Numbered from the stretch's first letter, positions 48,487 to 57,519 are shown. The stretch is DNA of 64,000 bases from Aporhodopirellula aestuarii (GCF_023701485.1 NZ_JAMQBK010000031.1:124001-188000), one strand, 5' to 3'. Numbers and translations are program-made. The notes: generated from the sequence alone by a model not told the origin.

Positions 48487-49140
48487 CTAAAACAGTACCG
48501 CTCCGACGCAAATCAGCACGATCACCAGCCCCGCAATCATCTTGCCCACGACGCCCGTCGTTCGGCCCCAAAAAGCCGCCCGGCCGATTCGCCAGTTGTC
48601 ACGCCAAGATTTCCCGTCGTGCCACTCCGCCAACATCGCCCCCGCCGTCGCCCCCATACCGCCAAACAACAACGCGGCCAAAACGGGCCCAAGCACGGGG
48701 ATCGGCAGCCCGATGATCCCGCCCACAATCGCGCCGACGACGGACCCGGCAACCGCCATGATCGTCCCCCGGCGACTGGCCCCCGCCCGACTCGCACCGA
48801 CCGCCCCGGCAGCGAATTCGATTAACTCGCCCACCAGCCCCGCCACAAACGCGGCCCCCACGGCGACGAGTCCCACCTGAGCTCGCCCCGACTCAGGCCC
48901 CAGCCAGGCATACAACCCCATCGCCAACACCGCCAACCAGTTCCCAGGCAACGCGACCAAGTTCGTCAACCACGCTGCCGAACAAACGACAACGAGCGAG
49001 ACAGCGATCAAAACGATCCCCCCGGATAGCAATACGCTCTGCGCTGATTCCTTAAAACCGGCGAACCACCCGGCGTCGTCCGCCAACACGCCCACCCACG
49101 CACCATCGAACATCACCAATAACTCCAAAGATTCGATCAT
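48487..49140 (-). CDS. DUF456 membrane protein
   Basis: A 217-residue protein from the ATG at 49140. Membrane segments cover ~30-60, ~75-110 and ~125-165, with a last one at the C-terminus. Gly-rich, small-residue helices (GSVVGAIVGGIIGLPIPVLGPVLAALLFGGMGA) match the DUF456 family. DUF456 proteins are small membrane proteins of unknown role. Confidence 0.88.
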   Translation of the reverse strand: MIESLELLVMFDGAWVGVLADDAGWFAGFKESAQSVLLSGGIVLIAVSLVVVCSAAWLTNLVALPGNWLAVLAMGLYAWLGPESGRAQVGLVAVGAAFVAGLVGELIEFAAGAVGASRAGASRRGTIMAVAGSVVGAIVGGIIGLPIPVLGPVLAALLFGGMGATAGAMLAEWHDGKSWRDNWRIGRAAFWGRTTGVVGKMIAGLVIVLICVGAVLF

Positions 49141-49332
49141 GGTTTGATGAAGTCTGGACTCGTTCCCGAACCCAGTTGCTCTCAATTCCGTCTCAAAGGT
49201 GTCAAATCATCCATGATGCGGCCGAGAAACACGATGACCGAAGTGGATTGAAACTTTGCGAATCGCTACCATGGTTAGCAGCGACCTGCAACCTGCCCCC
49301 CGGCTTCGCCTAGCGAAAGGACTGTAGTATCT

Positions 49333-49935
49333 ATGAACGGAAGGGTTTTAGATACCAACGTATTGGTTTTGAATCGCTTTTACATGCCGATTCGAGTGGT
49401 CAACGTGCGTCGTGCTTTAACACTCCTGTATCGTGAGTGTGCGGAAGTGATCGACTGCGATGACGGCCAGTACGTGAGTTACGATTTTGGTTCTTGGTGC
49501 GAGCTGAGCCAATTGGCCTCTTCGGATAAACAGCCAGGGGAAGAATATCTGCAAGCGGTCGGTTTTGAAGTCAAGGTGCCTCGGATCGCTCGCCTGACTC
49601 GCTTCGACCGCATGCCCGCGCAAACCGTGCGTTTCAACCGACGTAACCTGTTTGCCCGGGACGAGTATCGCTGTCAATACTGCGGCAAAGTCGAGCCGAT
49701 GACCAAGCTCAGTTTGGATCACGTCGTGCCTCGATCTCATGGCGGCGCAACCACGTGGGAAAACATCGTTTGCAGCTGTCTGCGATGCAACAGCCGCAAG
49801 GGCGGTCGGACGCCGCAGCAGGCACGCATGAAGTTGCTGACCAACCCTGCGAAGCCTCGGTTCAATCCTCTGATGACTCATTCCATAGACGACCCACGTT
49901 ATGAATCTTGGAAGACTTTTCTGCAAACGTCATGA
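49333..49935 (+). CDS. HNH endonuclease family protein
   Basis: A 200-residue protein with a C-terminal HNH nuclease domain: CQYCGKVEP, the HNH core LSLDHVVPRSHGGATTWENIV and a closing CLRCNSRKGGRTP (two CxxC zinc sites). The N-terminal ~90 residues (VLDTNVLVLNRFYMPIRVVNVRRAL) are conserved in this bacterial subfamily, which is common in many phyla and not tied to mobile elements. Its stop overlaps the start of the next gene (ATGA). Confidence 0.93.
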   Translation: MNGRVLDTNVLVLNRFYMPIRVVNVRRALTLLYRECAEVIDCDDGQYVSYDFGSWCELSQLASSDKQPGEEYLQAVGFEVKVPRIARLTRFDRMPAQTVRFNRRNLFARDEYRCQYCGKVEPMTKLSLDHVVPRSHGGATTWENIVCSCLRCNSRKGGRTPQQARMKLLTNPAKPRFNPLMTHSIDDPRYESWKTFLQTS

Positions 49936-50363
49936 CGAGCATCAACGTGTCACATGAGTCAACTCACTCAGATGAGTTCAGCGACGTCGAGTTGCTCGCC
50001 TTTCTAGACGAGCAACTCGACGCAGAACTGTCTGCCCGGATCGAAACCGCGATCCGTGATTCCGCTGACTTGCGTGAGCGTCTGACCCGACTGCGAGGTC
50101 AAAACCTAGCCGGCCTGCACACCATCGGCGCAATTTGGCGACAAGAACGCTTGAGCTGCCCGGACCGCGAAACGCTTCAGAAATACTTGCGTGGCGAACT
50201 CGAACGGGACTCAGCCGATTACATCCGGTTTCATCTATCCGAGATCGGATGCCGTGTTTGCAACGCCAACCACGACGACCTCAATCAAGCGATGCTAGAC
50301 GAACAAGAGTCCGCGACCAGACGTCGCCGTATGTTCCAAACCAGCGCCGGACACCTTCGTTAG
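49932..50363 (+). CDS. small protein with zinc-finger-like C-terminus
   Basis: A 143-residue acidic protein starting at the ATG that overlaps the HNH gene stop. An N-terminal helical segment (DVELLAFLDEQLDAELSARIE) resembles anti-sigma/zf-HC2 starts. A C-terminal segment carries CPDRETLQKYL, then FHLSEIGCRVCNANH, so a Cys/His zinc site is possible. The role is unknown; translational coupling to the HNH gene suggests a shared regulation or partner function. A stem-loop at 50398-50426 follows. Confidence 0.68.
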   Translation: MTSINVSHESTHSDEFSDVELLAFLDEQLDAELSARIETAIRDSADLRERLTRLRGQNLAGLHTIGAIWRQERLSCPDRETLQKYLRGELERDSADYIRFHLSEIGCRVCNANHDDLNQAMLDEQESATRRRRMFQTSAGHLR

Positions 50364-50397
50364 TACCAAACGAAAATAATTGATGTCGTGGGTTTCA

Positions 50398-50426
50398 CCA
50401 GAAATCCTCAGGGCGAGGAATTCTGG
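50398..50426. terminator. stem-loop between convergent genes
   Basis: CCAGAA-A-TCCTC and GAGGA-A-TTCTGG pair over 11 bp with one A-A mismatch, loop AGGGC, followed by CGAATTTG. It sits between the plus-strand gene ending at 50363 and the minus-strand gene ending at 50503. Confidence 0.55.
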
Positions 50427-50502
50427 CGAATTTGAATACCTAATCAAGCTCGATCCGAGATAACCGGCTGCTCGGTCGCCAATGGTCACATCGGTTGTTT
50501 GA

Positions 50503-51450
50503 TCACAGCGACGTGGTCGCGGGCGCAGGAAGAATCTCTACCGAACCTTCGGTGTCCTTGTTCGTCAACACCGACTCACCCTCAGGTTGATTGGCATCAT
50601 CGGACGCGTTCCCCTGTGCCGACTCCACCTCTGGCGCAACCGTTGGTGAACCCGAACGTGGTGACGGGGACGAGGCTCCGCCCATCGGTTGTCGATACAC
50701 GTCCGTTTCGGGTTCCATTCCCGATCCCGTGATGGCGGTCAATCCGGCCAAAACTTCTTCAAACCCATCGGCACGCCGCACCCAATCCAAATCAGGATTC
50801 GCGACAACGCCTTGATAGCGAGCGGCAAGGTTTCGCATTTCGACTTCGCTCGGCAATTGCCCTCGGTTCGCCAACTCGGCAAGTTGATCAGCGTGTAGGT
50901 ATTCGATCCACACGCTTCCGTTTTCCATTTGCGACAAGGCGTTCGTCAATCTCACGGCGGCGCGGGCGAATGATCCCGCATCGGGAGCGAACTCCATGTG
51001 GTAATCCGGTTCCGGATACGCCGCGTCGCCGAGCGGCGCGATCTCGTCTTGTGGCGGGTAGGGATCGACCCGAACGACACCCGGCAAAGCGGGCACTGGG
51101 ACCACAGGCACGTAGGCTGGTGCGGGCTGGTATCCGAAACGGGCGGCGTATCGTTCCGCCATTTGAGCGTGTCGACGAGCCATGTGATCGGCCATCATCG
51201 CAAACGGCGACGGATACCCCGGACCGACATAACCACCTGGCATGGGCATCGCGCCCGGCGCCGGGATCGTAATCGAAACATGGGGACCATATCCGAATCC
51301 GTGTCCCCCAAAATAGTACTGAGCGTTCGCTACCGAAGCGCCTCCCACCAGGAAGAGCCCGATGACGACGAGCACTGTGATGCCAGATCTCAATGGGGCA
51401 ACCTGTCCCAATCGAGCGGCGGGGTAATGACGATGGATCGACAGGAGCAT
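50503..51450 (-). CDS. exported Tyr/Pro/Gly-rich hypothetical protein
   Basis: A 315-residue protein with a long signal sequence (LVVIGLFLVGGASVANAQ). A Tyr/Gly/Pro-rich segment (YYFGGHGFGYGPHVSITIPAPG), then MARRHAQMAERYAARFGYQP and an ordered middle (~150-230, YLHADQLAELANRG). The C-terminus is acidic and Ser/Pro-rich. No family is recognised. It lies 15 bp downstream of the DUF1571 gene on the same strand, so the two are probably co-transcribed. Confidence 0.75.
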   Translation of the reverse strand: MLLSIHRHYPAARLGQVAPLRSGITVLVVIGLFLVGGASVANAQYYFGGHGFGYGPHVSITIPAPGAMPMPGGYVGPGYPSPFAMMADHMARRHAQMAERYAARFGYQPAPAYVPVVPVPALPGVVRVDPYPPQDEIAPLGDAAYPEPDYHMEFAPDAGSFARAAVRLTNALSQMENGSVWIEYLHADQLAELANRGQLPSEVEMRNLAARYQGVVANPDLDWVRRADGFEEVLAGLTAITGSGMEPETDVYRQPMGGASSPSPRSGSPTVAPEVESAQGNASDDANQPEGESVLTNKDTEGSVEILPAPATTSL

Positions 51451-51465
51451 TTGGATTCTCTTTGG

Positions 51466-52572
51466 CTATTCAGTTTCGTTGTAAAACTTGTATTCAGGAT
51501 TCGTTCGATCGAAATCGAGGTCGGTTAACTCAGCATTGAGATTAATTTGGGTGATCGCATATTGCTCCTGCAAAATCGGCTTTCCATCCGGCTCTTCAGG
51601 CCAGGCATATGACGAAAAGAAGACCGGCAGCTTGAGTTCTTCGTCGATGTAGACCTTCGCGATTTGGTAATTCGAGTCGGGTCGACGCTCCAATTGGCTG
51701 ATTTCGATATGTTGGCACGGCCTGCCATCAACTTTGGCATCGGCGTAGTAGCGGATCTTCACATTTGTCGGATCAATTTGCGACTCCATCCGATCGAGGA
51801 TCTGTTCGACCATCGGGCGGATTCCGGTTTGCACGATCGAGAAGTTGCTCTCTTGTTTTGCGAGCCGTCCTTCGGGATCGATCTCCAAGGTGAGGTTGGG
51901 CAATCGGGTGCCACCTCGACGGACCAAGACGTCACCATCGCGTTCGTTTTCGACGTACAAGATCTCGCGTCCGGCAACTTCTTTCGGTTTAAGGAACCGG
52001 CCGTAGATGCATTGGGGTCTCAGTAATTCTTGTCCATTGTGCCGACGCTCACGGATTTTCAACCGGATGTATTTGGTCGGTTCCAGTTTGCCATCGAGCG
52101 TTTCGCGTTTGACTAACAAACACGTGTAGCAATCCACTTCGGTTTCGAATTTCTCTTTCACCTGCCGCGCCAACTCGATCAGCGGCTCCAGCGACGCGGG
52201 AGGCTGTTTGCCGGGACCGATCGTGTTCACCGGTTCAACCGCTGCATCTTCGTCCTGTTCCTGTGATGCAATTTCGTCGGCCAACTCCTGTTTCAGATTG
52301 ACGCTCGACGTGATGTTCGAAACGGTCGTGTCGCTCGAATTTGGTTCCTCAACGTTTCGGTCATCGGCGGCCAGCGCTGAGGACACCCCGAGCAGTGATA
52401 CCATGACCAGCATCCGCCCCGCAGTTCGCAGACTTCCAAACCCGATCGATCCACAACACTCAAAATATCGGTGGACAGATGAATCCACGCCCCCCGCCGC
52501 GTCGGTAACCAACGACACGATTTTGCCGTCAACGGCCACATTACTCTCGCCAGGGTGCTTCGCTGAAATCAT
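51466..52572 (-). CDS. DUF1571-family protein
   Basis: A 368-residue protein. A poorly conserved N-terminal ~120 residues include a hydrophobic signal-like stretch (~54-68). The family core follows: VDCYTCLLVKRETLDGKL, GREILYVENERDGDVLVRRGG, and a C-terminal DGRPCQHIEISQLERR. DUF1571 is mostly found in planctomycetes; its role is unknown, but the beta-rich core resembles outer-membrane lipoprotein-sorting folds. The N-terminus may start later than the annotated ATG. Confidence 0.86.
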   Translation of the reverse strand: MISAKHPGESNVAVDGKIVSLVTDAAGGVDSSVHRYFECCGSIGFGSLRTAGRMLVMVSLLGVSSALAADDRNVEEPNSSDTTVSNITSSVNLKQELADEIASQEQDEDAAVEPVNTIGPGKQPPASLEPLIELARQVKEKFETEVDCYTCLLVKRETLDGKLEPTKYIRLKIRERRHNGQELLRPQCIYGRFLKPKEVAGREILYVENERDGDVLVRRGGTRLPNLTLEIDPEGRLAKQESNFSIVQTGIRPMVEQILDRMESQIDPTNVKIRYYADAKVDGRPCQHIEISQLERRPDSNYQIAKVYIDEELKLPVFFSSYAWPEEPDGKPILQEQYAITQINLNAELTDLDFDRTNPEYKFYNETE

Positions 52573-52922
52573 TCGCTCGGGATAGGACAGGTGGAGATGG
52601 ATAGAAAAAGTACGGTGACCAACCTTCCTAGTGTCGTTGATCGGGGGATTCGATCAAGGCGCCGGGTTGATCGGATGGCGGCAAAACCTCGCGAATGATG
52701 GGATCTCGCGCCAAAGTGTTGCGTTGGACACATCCAAATCCTGTCCCCGCAATCGGCAGACCACTTTTTGCAAACGCGACCAAAATCACCGGCTACATGG
52801 GTTATAATCGTCGACACCTTCCCCACCCCTCCCTTCCGCAGTGGGCTTCCGAGTGTCTTCCGCTCACCGGCGGCGATACCCCACCACCAGCCCCGCCCCC
52901 ACATTTCCTCGAGATTGAAAAC
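52573..52922. other. 350-bp divergent promoter gap
   Basis: The gap lies between the DUF1571 gene (-) and the ThuA-like gene (+), so both promoters should be inside it. I see no clear hairpin, repeat or gene; the upstream extension of the ThuA frame is not protein-like. Confidence 0.45.
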
Positions 52923-53882
52923 ATGTTTCGACGTAGTGCTTACGGTTTGTTCGCGATCCTCTTGACCGCCTTCACAGGCGATTTCGCTTTGGCCGCTGAG
53001 GCGAACGTGGATAGCGCGAGTGAAACCAAAAAAATCGTGTTCATCGCCGGTCGCCCAAGCCACGGATATGGAGCCCACGAGCACTATGCCGGTAGCCGAT
53101 TGCTGGCCGAATCGCTCAAGGAAGCCGTTCCCGGATATGAAGTCACCGTCATCAAAAACGGTTGGCCCGAAGAGGGCATCGAAGCACTCAAGGACGCCGA
53201 CTCCGTCGTCGTGTACTGTGACGGCGGTCCGCGTCATTTGCTCAATCCACACATCGACGAATTCCAGTCCGTGATGAAGTCCGGTGCGGGGCTGGTCTGC
53301 ATCCATTACGGCGTCGAAACTCCAGCAGGAAAAACGGGCAACGCGTTCCTCGATTGGATCGGTGGCTACTTCGAAGCCGGTTGGTCAGTCAATCCACACT
53401 GGGAAGCCGAATTCACCGCCTTCCCCGACCACCCGATCAGCCGCGGCGTCAAACCGTTCAAGATTAACGACGAGTGGTATTTCCACATGCGGTTCCGCGA
53501 TCAGATGAAAGGTGTCACCCCGATCCTGTCGGCCCATCCACCCGAAGACACGATGCGACGCCCTGACGGCCCCCACAGCGGTAACCCAGACGTTCGCAAA
53601 GCCGTCGCGGCGGGTGAGATCCAACACGTCGCCTGGGCAGCCGAACGTGACGGCGGCGGGCGCGGTTTCGGTTTCACCGGAGGACACTTCCACTGGAATT
53701 GGGCCGACGAGAACTTCCGCAAAGTGATGCTCAACGCGATCGTATGGACCGCTCACGGCGAGATTCCCGAAAACGGCATCGCGACCCCAGACCCAACTCA
53801 GGAAGAACTCGAAGCGAATCAGGACGAGCCCAAACCCACACCGGGCGACTCTCAGAAAAAACGCGGCGCCAAGAAAAAGTAG
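52923..53882 (+). CDS. exported ThuA-like protein
   Basis: A 319-residue protein from the ATG at 52923, preceded by GATTGAAAAC. A signal peptide (cleavage after FALAA) leads to a ThuA (trehalose utilisation, class I glutamine amidotransferase-like) fold: VFIAGRPSHGYGAHEHYAGSRLL, then GGPRHLLNPHIDEF and LVCIHYGVETP. FGFTGGHFHWNWADENFRKVMLNAIVW follows near the end. ThuA-like proteins are very common in planctomycetes and linked to carbohydrate processing. The C-terminus is acidic/basic (PTPGDSQKKRGAKKK). Confidence 0.93.
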   Translation: MFRRSAYGLFAILLTAFTGDFALAAEANVDSASETKKIVFIAGRPSHGYGAHEHYAGSRLLAESLKEAVPGYEVTVIKNGWPEEGIEALKDADSVVVYCDGGPRHLLNPHIDEFQSVMKSGAGLVCIHYGVETPAGKTGNAFLDWIGGYFEAGWSVNPHWEAEFTAFPDHPISRGVKPFKINDEWYFHMRFRDQMKGVTPILSAHPPEDTMRRPDGPHSGNPDVRKAVAAGEIQHVAWAAERDGGGRGFGFTGGHFHWNWADENFRKVMLNAIVWTAHGEIPENGIATPDPTQEELEANQDEPKPTPGDSQKKRGAKKK

Positions 53883-53932
53883 TCCCGCTGATCCCACAGG
53901 ATCCTGCGAATTCGCGGCAATTCTCGCTCAGC

Positions 53933-53976
53933 CGCCCTCCGATCCGCGGTAAATCCAGCCGCACCGGAGGGCGTTT
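53933..53976 (+). terminator. rho-independent-like terminator
   Basis: CGCCCTCCG and CGGAGGGCG form 9-bp perfect arms, 23-base loop, followed by TTT. It lies 50 bp after the ThuA stop. The rest of 53883-54243 shows no other gene. Confidence 0.7.
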
Positions 53977-54243
53977 GGCTGCAAAACTCTGCGGCAACTT
54001 CGTCAGAACGTCTGTGGCGAGATTTTCGAGAACCTGATCACCGACAGCCCGCTCTCAGATGGCACCGCGGCCCTGTCGACGCAGCCGGATCAACACTCAG
54101 GCAACTCGGCTGGCGCCGCCGACGGGGAAGGCGATTGGCCGGCCACCGCGGCGCCGTTTCGCCCTCGGGCTCCCTTGACGACGATCGAGGGTTTGGCGTC
54201 TTATATGCCCGATTCCTGTTTTTTCCGTTGTTCTCCCGATCTC

Positions 54244-54735
54244 ATGCCATCTGACATGTCTCCATCCGACACGCCGGCCTCCGCGTCTCCCCTTATGGGA
54301 GCCGAGCAAATTGAGGCGATGATCCCGCACCGATCTCCGATGCGATTGCTAGACGAAGTCGTTGAGATGACCGAGACAACGCTCCACGCCCGGAAGACGT
54401 TTTCCGAAGACGAGTTTTTCGTGCAGGGCCATTTCCCCGGCTACCCGCTCGTGCCGGGCGTAATCCAGTGTGAATGCTGCCTGCAAGCCGGAGCGATCCT
54501 GCTGCGAGAACACACCCCCGAAGTCGGCGAATTCGTTCCCGTTGCGACTCGCATGGACAGCGTGAAATTCAAAAACATGGTCCGCCCCGGTGATACGGTC
54601 GACATCCACGTCACGCTCAAAGAGCGACTGGCAAACGCGTTTTTCTTGACCGGCAAAATGCTGCTCAACGGCAAAACGACCACCCGCCTCGAGTTCGCAT
54701 GCAGCATCACCTCGCCGAAAGGTGACGCCTCGTGA
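54244..54735 (+). CDS. FabZ-like 3-hydroxyacyl-ACP dehydratase
   Basis: A 163-residue hotdog-fold protein. The start is uncertain (ATG at 54205, 54244 or 54295). Motifs are [17 protein letters not shown] and [23 protein letters not shown] with the catalytic His and the Glu seen in FabZ. A longer Met/Ser-rich N-terminus precedes them. FabZ dehydrates 3-hydroxyacyl-ACP in fatty acid elongation. The stop overlaps the fabI start (GTGA), so the two elongation-cycle enzymes are coupled. Confidence 0.87.
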   Translation: MPSDMSPSDTPASASPLMGAEQIEAMIPHRSPMRLLDEVVEMTETTLHARKTFSEDEFFVQGHFPGYPLVPGVIQCECCLQAGAILLREHTPEVGEFVPVATRMDSVKFKNMVRPGDTVDIHVTLKERLANAFFLTGKMLLNGKTTTRLEFACSITSPKGDAS

Positions 54736-55571
54736 GTGCCCCGGAAACACCAGACGCCCCAATGGACTTCCTCGGGTTCTCCGGCAAAAAGTATCTGGTC
54801 ATGGGAGTGGCCAACCGCAAGAGCGTCGCCTGGGCGATCGCGCGGATGATCGAACAATCCGGCGGTGAAGTCATCTACACCGTACGCAGCGAGTCTCGCC
54901 GCGAGAGCACCGCGAAATTGCTCGCCGGCCGACGCGTGATCGTGTGCGACGTCGAAGACCAATCCCAAATCGACGCACTCGCCGAAACATTGGCCCAAGA
55001 CAACATCCAACTCGCCGGTTTGGTTCATGCGATCGCATTCGCCGATTACAGCGAAGGGATTCGACCGTTTCACGAAACGACACGTCGGCAGTTCTTGCAG
55101 GCGATCGACATCTCGGCGTTCTCGCTGACGGCGGTTTGTAATGCCCTCCGCGAACGTTTGGCAAACGATGCCTCGGTGGTCACGATCGGTATCAGCACCA
55201 CGCGAATGGCGAGTGAAAGTTATGGGTTCATGGCACCGATCAAGGCCGCCCTCGAATCATCGCTCGCGTTCCTGACAAAGTCGTTCAGCCGGTTTAGCGA
55301 AGTTCGCTTTAATAGCGTCGCCGCAGGCTTACTCAAAACGAGTGCCTCGGCAGGCATTCCGGGATACGTCGATTCGTACCTGTATGCGGAGAAAGTCATC
55401 CCGCGCGGTCGAGCGGTCGAAACGGACGAAGTCGCCGCGACGGCGGCATTTCTATTGTCCCATCGCTCCAGCGGCATCACCGCTCAATCCCTCGTCGTCG
55501 ATGCGGGCATGTCCATCAACTACTTCGATGCCGATGTCGTCGGCGCGGTCACCGCCGCGTCCGTCGATTGA
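54732..55571 (+). CDS. fabI: enoyl-ACP reductase (FabI-like)
   Basis: FabI reduces enoyl-ACP in fatty acid elongation. A 279-residue protein from a GTG start overlapping the upstream stop. The cofactor motif is [15 protein letters not shown]. The catalytic Tyr-x6-Lys is kept (YGFMAPIK). The first conserved Tyr of E. coli FabI (Tyr146) is replaced by Ile. [17 protein letters not shown] and the C-terminal [17 protein letters not shown] are typical. Its neighbour ilvE starts 59 bp later. Confidence 0.9.
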   Translation: MSAPETPDAPMDFLGFSGKKYLVMGVANRKSVAWAIARMIEQSGGEVIYTVRSESRRESTAKLLAGRRVIVCDVEDQSQIDALAETLAQDNIQLAGLVHAIAFADYSEGIRPFHETTRRQFLQAIDISAFSLTAVCNALRERLANDASVVTIGISTTRMASESYGFMAPIKAALESSLAFLTKSFSRFSEVRFNSVAAGLLKTSASAGIPGYVDSYLYAEKVIPRGRAVETDEVAATAAFLLSHRSSGITAQSLVVDAGMSINYFDADVVGAVTAASVD

Positions 55572-55630
55572 CACCCCGCTCGCCTCCATCGTAGCGTTCC
55601 ATTCCCTCCAACTCCGTCCTCTCTGCTCTC

Positions 55631-56494
55631 ATGCCTCAAGCGATCTATATCAACGGCGAATACTTTACTCGCGAAGACGCCAAAATCAGTGTTTACGACC
55701 ACGGACTGTTGTACGGTGATGGCGTCTTTGAAGGCATGCGCATCTACAACAGCAAAGTCTTCGCACTCGAAGATCACCTCGTCCGACTCTATGAATCCGC
55801 TCGCGCGATCGCATTGACCATCCCGATCGACATTGACGAAATGCGGACCGCGGTTGAAGAAACCGTCAAAAAGAACGGCCTCAAAGAAGCCTACGTGCGA
55901 TTGGTTTGCACCCGTGGCGGCAACCAACTCGGACTCGATCCGTACCGCTGCGAAGACCCCCAAGTCATCATCATTGTCGATAAGATCTCGTTGTATCCTG
56001 AAAAGTTCTACACCGAAGGCTTGGACCTGATCACCGCGTCGACGATCCGTAACCATCCCGCTGCTCTGAGTCCGCGGATCAAGTCGCTGAACTATCTCAA
56101 CAACATCATGGCCAAAATCGAAGCCATCCGGGCGGGGTGCATCGAAGCCGTGATGCTCAATCACAAAGGCGAAGTCGCCGAGTGCACCGGCGATAACATT
56201 TTCATCGTTCGCCGCGGCCGTCTCATCACGCCGCCGATCCACGCCGGAATCCTCGAAGGCATCACCCGTAACACGGTGATGGATCTCGCTCGCGGCGCGG
56301 GCATCGAAGTTGCCGAGGAAACACTCACGCGTCACGACTTGTTCATCGCCGACGAGTGCTTCTTAACCGGCAGCGCCGCCGAAGTCATCCCGGCCGTTCG
56401 TCTCGATGGGCGTTTGATCGCTGACGGCAAAGTTGGTCCGATCACGCGTCAACTCAACGAGCTGTTCCGTGCACACGTGACGAGCGCCGGCTAA
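55631..56494 (+). CDS. ilvE: branched-chain amino acid aminotransferase (IlvE-like)
   Basis: A 287-residue fold-type IV PLP aminotransferase. GLLYGDGVFEGMRIYN and LYESARAIAL come first. The PLP Lys lies in RIKSLNYLNNIMAKIEA, followed by GEVAECTGDNIFIV and CFLTGSAAEVIPAVRLDGR. IlvE transaminates branched-chain keto acids; D-amino acid aminotransferases of the same fold are an alternative. It follows fabI and precedes the AhpD-like gene. Confidence 0.9.
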   Translation: MPQAIYINGEYFTREDAKISVYDHGLLYGDGVFEGMRIYNSKVFALEDHLVRLYESARAIALTIPIDIDEMRTAVEETVKKNGLKEAYVRLVCTRGGNQLGLDPYRCEDPQVIIIVDKISLYPEKFYTEGLDLITASTIRNHPAALSPRIKSLNYLNNIMAKIEAIRAGCIEAVMLNHKGEVAECTGDNIFIVRRGRLITPPIHAGILEGITRNTVMDLARGAGIEVAEETLTRHDLFIADECFLTGSAAEVIPAVRLDGRLIADGKVGPITRQLNELFRAHVTSAG

Positions 56495-56568
56495 ACTGAA
56501 CGTATCGCCTCACCATCACGACGCATGGGACGAGGACCAATCAACGCCAAACTTTTAGCGAGCACGCA

Positions 56569-56886
56569 ATGATCCCCAAAAGCTACAAGAAGATGCAGGA
56601 GAACTATCCTGAGTTCATGCAAGCTTACGAAGCCATGCGGGACGCGGCTCGCGATGCCGGACCGCTCTCGGACCGCGAAGTCGCGTTGGTCAAACTAGCC
56701 ATCTCGATTACCGCCGGACTTGAGGGTGGTTCCCATTCGCACACGCGAAAAGCTCTCGATGCCGGTTGCAGTGGCGACGACTTGCGGCACGTCGCAATGC
56801 TGACCGCTCCCACGATCGGTTTCCCCACCATGATGCGGGCGAAAAGCTGGGTCGAAGACGTGCTCGAGAAGAAATCTGCTCAATAG
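56569..56886 (+). CDS. carboxymuconolactone decarboxylase/AhpD-like protein without cysteines
   Basis: A 105-residue protein of the CMD/AhpD fold: REVALVKLAISITAG, then HTRKALDAGCSGDDLRHVAML. The AhpD redox pair (C-x-x-C-x-x-x-H) is not conserved: Leu51 and Gly54 replace the two Cys and only His58 remains (LEGGSHSH). So a peroxidase or disulfide role is unlikely. CMD-fold proteins without Cys exist; the substrate is unknown. Confidence 0.83.
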   Translation: MIPKSYKKMQENYPEFMQAYEAMRDAARDAGPLSDREVALVKLAISITAGLEGGSHSHTRKALDAGCSGDDLRHVAMLTAPTIGFPTMMRAKSWVEDVLEKKSAQ

Positions 56887-56967
56887 CAGGCCCTTCCCAA
56901 CGGCAAGCCAGCCCCAATTGCAAATCTGCCCAACAGGTTGGTTCAACATGATCCCGGCTTGTCCGCC

Positions 56968-57282
56968 ATGATCCGAGCTCGAGGGCCGTCATTGAGCCGG
57001 TGAGTTCCGGATCATTTGACGACGATACGTCTGCCCATCATCATGCGATTGCTTCAGGGCGGTGCCGAAGGACCAAGCTTGATGTCATTCGTCCTTTCTC
57101 AACTCGTTGAGAAGTCGAACGATGTCCCACGCGAGGCTACCTCGCGGGTTTCTCCTATCAGAGCATTGATAGCGTGAGCGATGATCCGACTACCGTCGGA
57201 TGAGTGCTCACGCAGCACTCGGACCGGTTGGTGTCGGCCCGCCTTGAGGCATTCACAACTCAACCGACGGCGTTCGCGTCGG
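56968..57282 (+). ncRNA. candidate retron-like structured RNA (msr-msd region)
   Basis: This stretch between the AhpD-like gene and the RT is a string of inverted repeats. ATGATCCG (56968-56975) pairs with CGGATCAT (57008-57015). TTCTCAAC/GTTGAGAA are at 57096-57113 and CGCGAGG-CTA-CCTCGCG at 57130-57146. CTATCA/TGATAG are at 57155-57172. A two-part hairpin GCGTGAGC/GCTCACGC (57172-57213) encloses ATCCGAC-TACC-GTCGGAT. TTGAG/CTCAA (57244-57263) and CCGACG/CGTCGG (57264-57282) follow. Position and density fit a retron ncRNA, but I found no convincing a1/a2 repeat, so the call rests on structure and location. Confidence 0.4.
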
Positions 57283-57306
57283 CTTCACCTTGCAGCACGT
57301 CCAAGC

Positions 57307-57486
57307 ATGGCCAACCCCGCAGACGCCAAACGCGACGTCACGGCAGCGCAGTTGGCAAATCGGATTGCCGGTAATCTCGCCAACCGATGGCTCGGAGACC
57401 CCGCTGCGATCACGCGTGAGTTGAAACGCTTGACCGGCAGCCGAGCAGGCTGGATCCCGGCGTTGGCAACCTCGATCACGCAGTAA
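57307..57486 (+). CDS. N-terminal fragment of the reverse transcriptase, ended by in-frame TAA
   Basis: A 59-residue frame from the ATG at 57307 to TAA at 57484-57486. The same frame continues past the TAA with FGRHGYATQGE directly into the RT start at 57520. The joined sequence WIPALATSITQ-stop-FGRHGYATQGEMAHWL resembles the N-terminal region (helical, WxxxLxxxIxxxF...) that I recall in planctomycete and myxobacterial retron-type RTs. So it is probably part of the RT rather than a separate gene. It may be a broken domain, a recoded stop, or a separate small polypeptide. Confidence 0.5.
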   Translation: MANPADAKRDVTAAQLANRIAGNLANRWLGDPAAITRELKRLTGSRAGWIPALATSITQ

Positions 57487-57519
57487 TTCGGACGCCACGG
57501 CTACGCCACCCAAGGTGAA

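Noticed and set aside
57181-57306. Longer start for the RT's N-terminal fragment (ATG at 57181)
   Set aside because: The extra 42 residues are Arg/Ser-rich, look random and lie over the predicted stem-loops, so the ATG at 57307 is preferred.
57070-57306. a1/a2 retron terminal repeats
   Set aside because: Only five-base matches (GCTTG with CAAGC) were found, which is too weak to claim.
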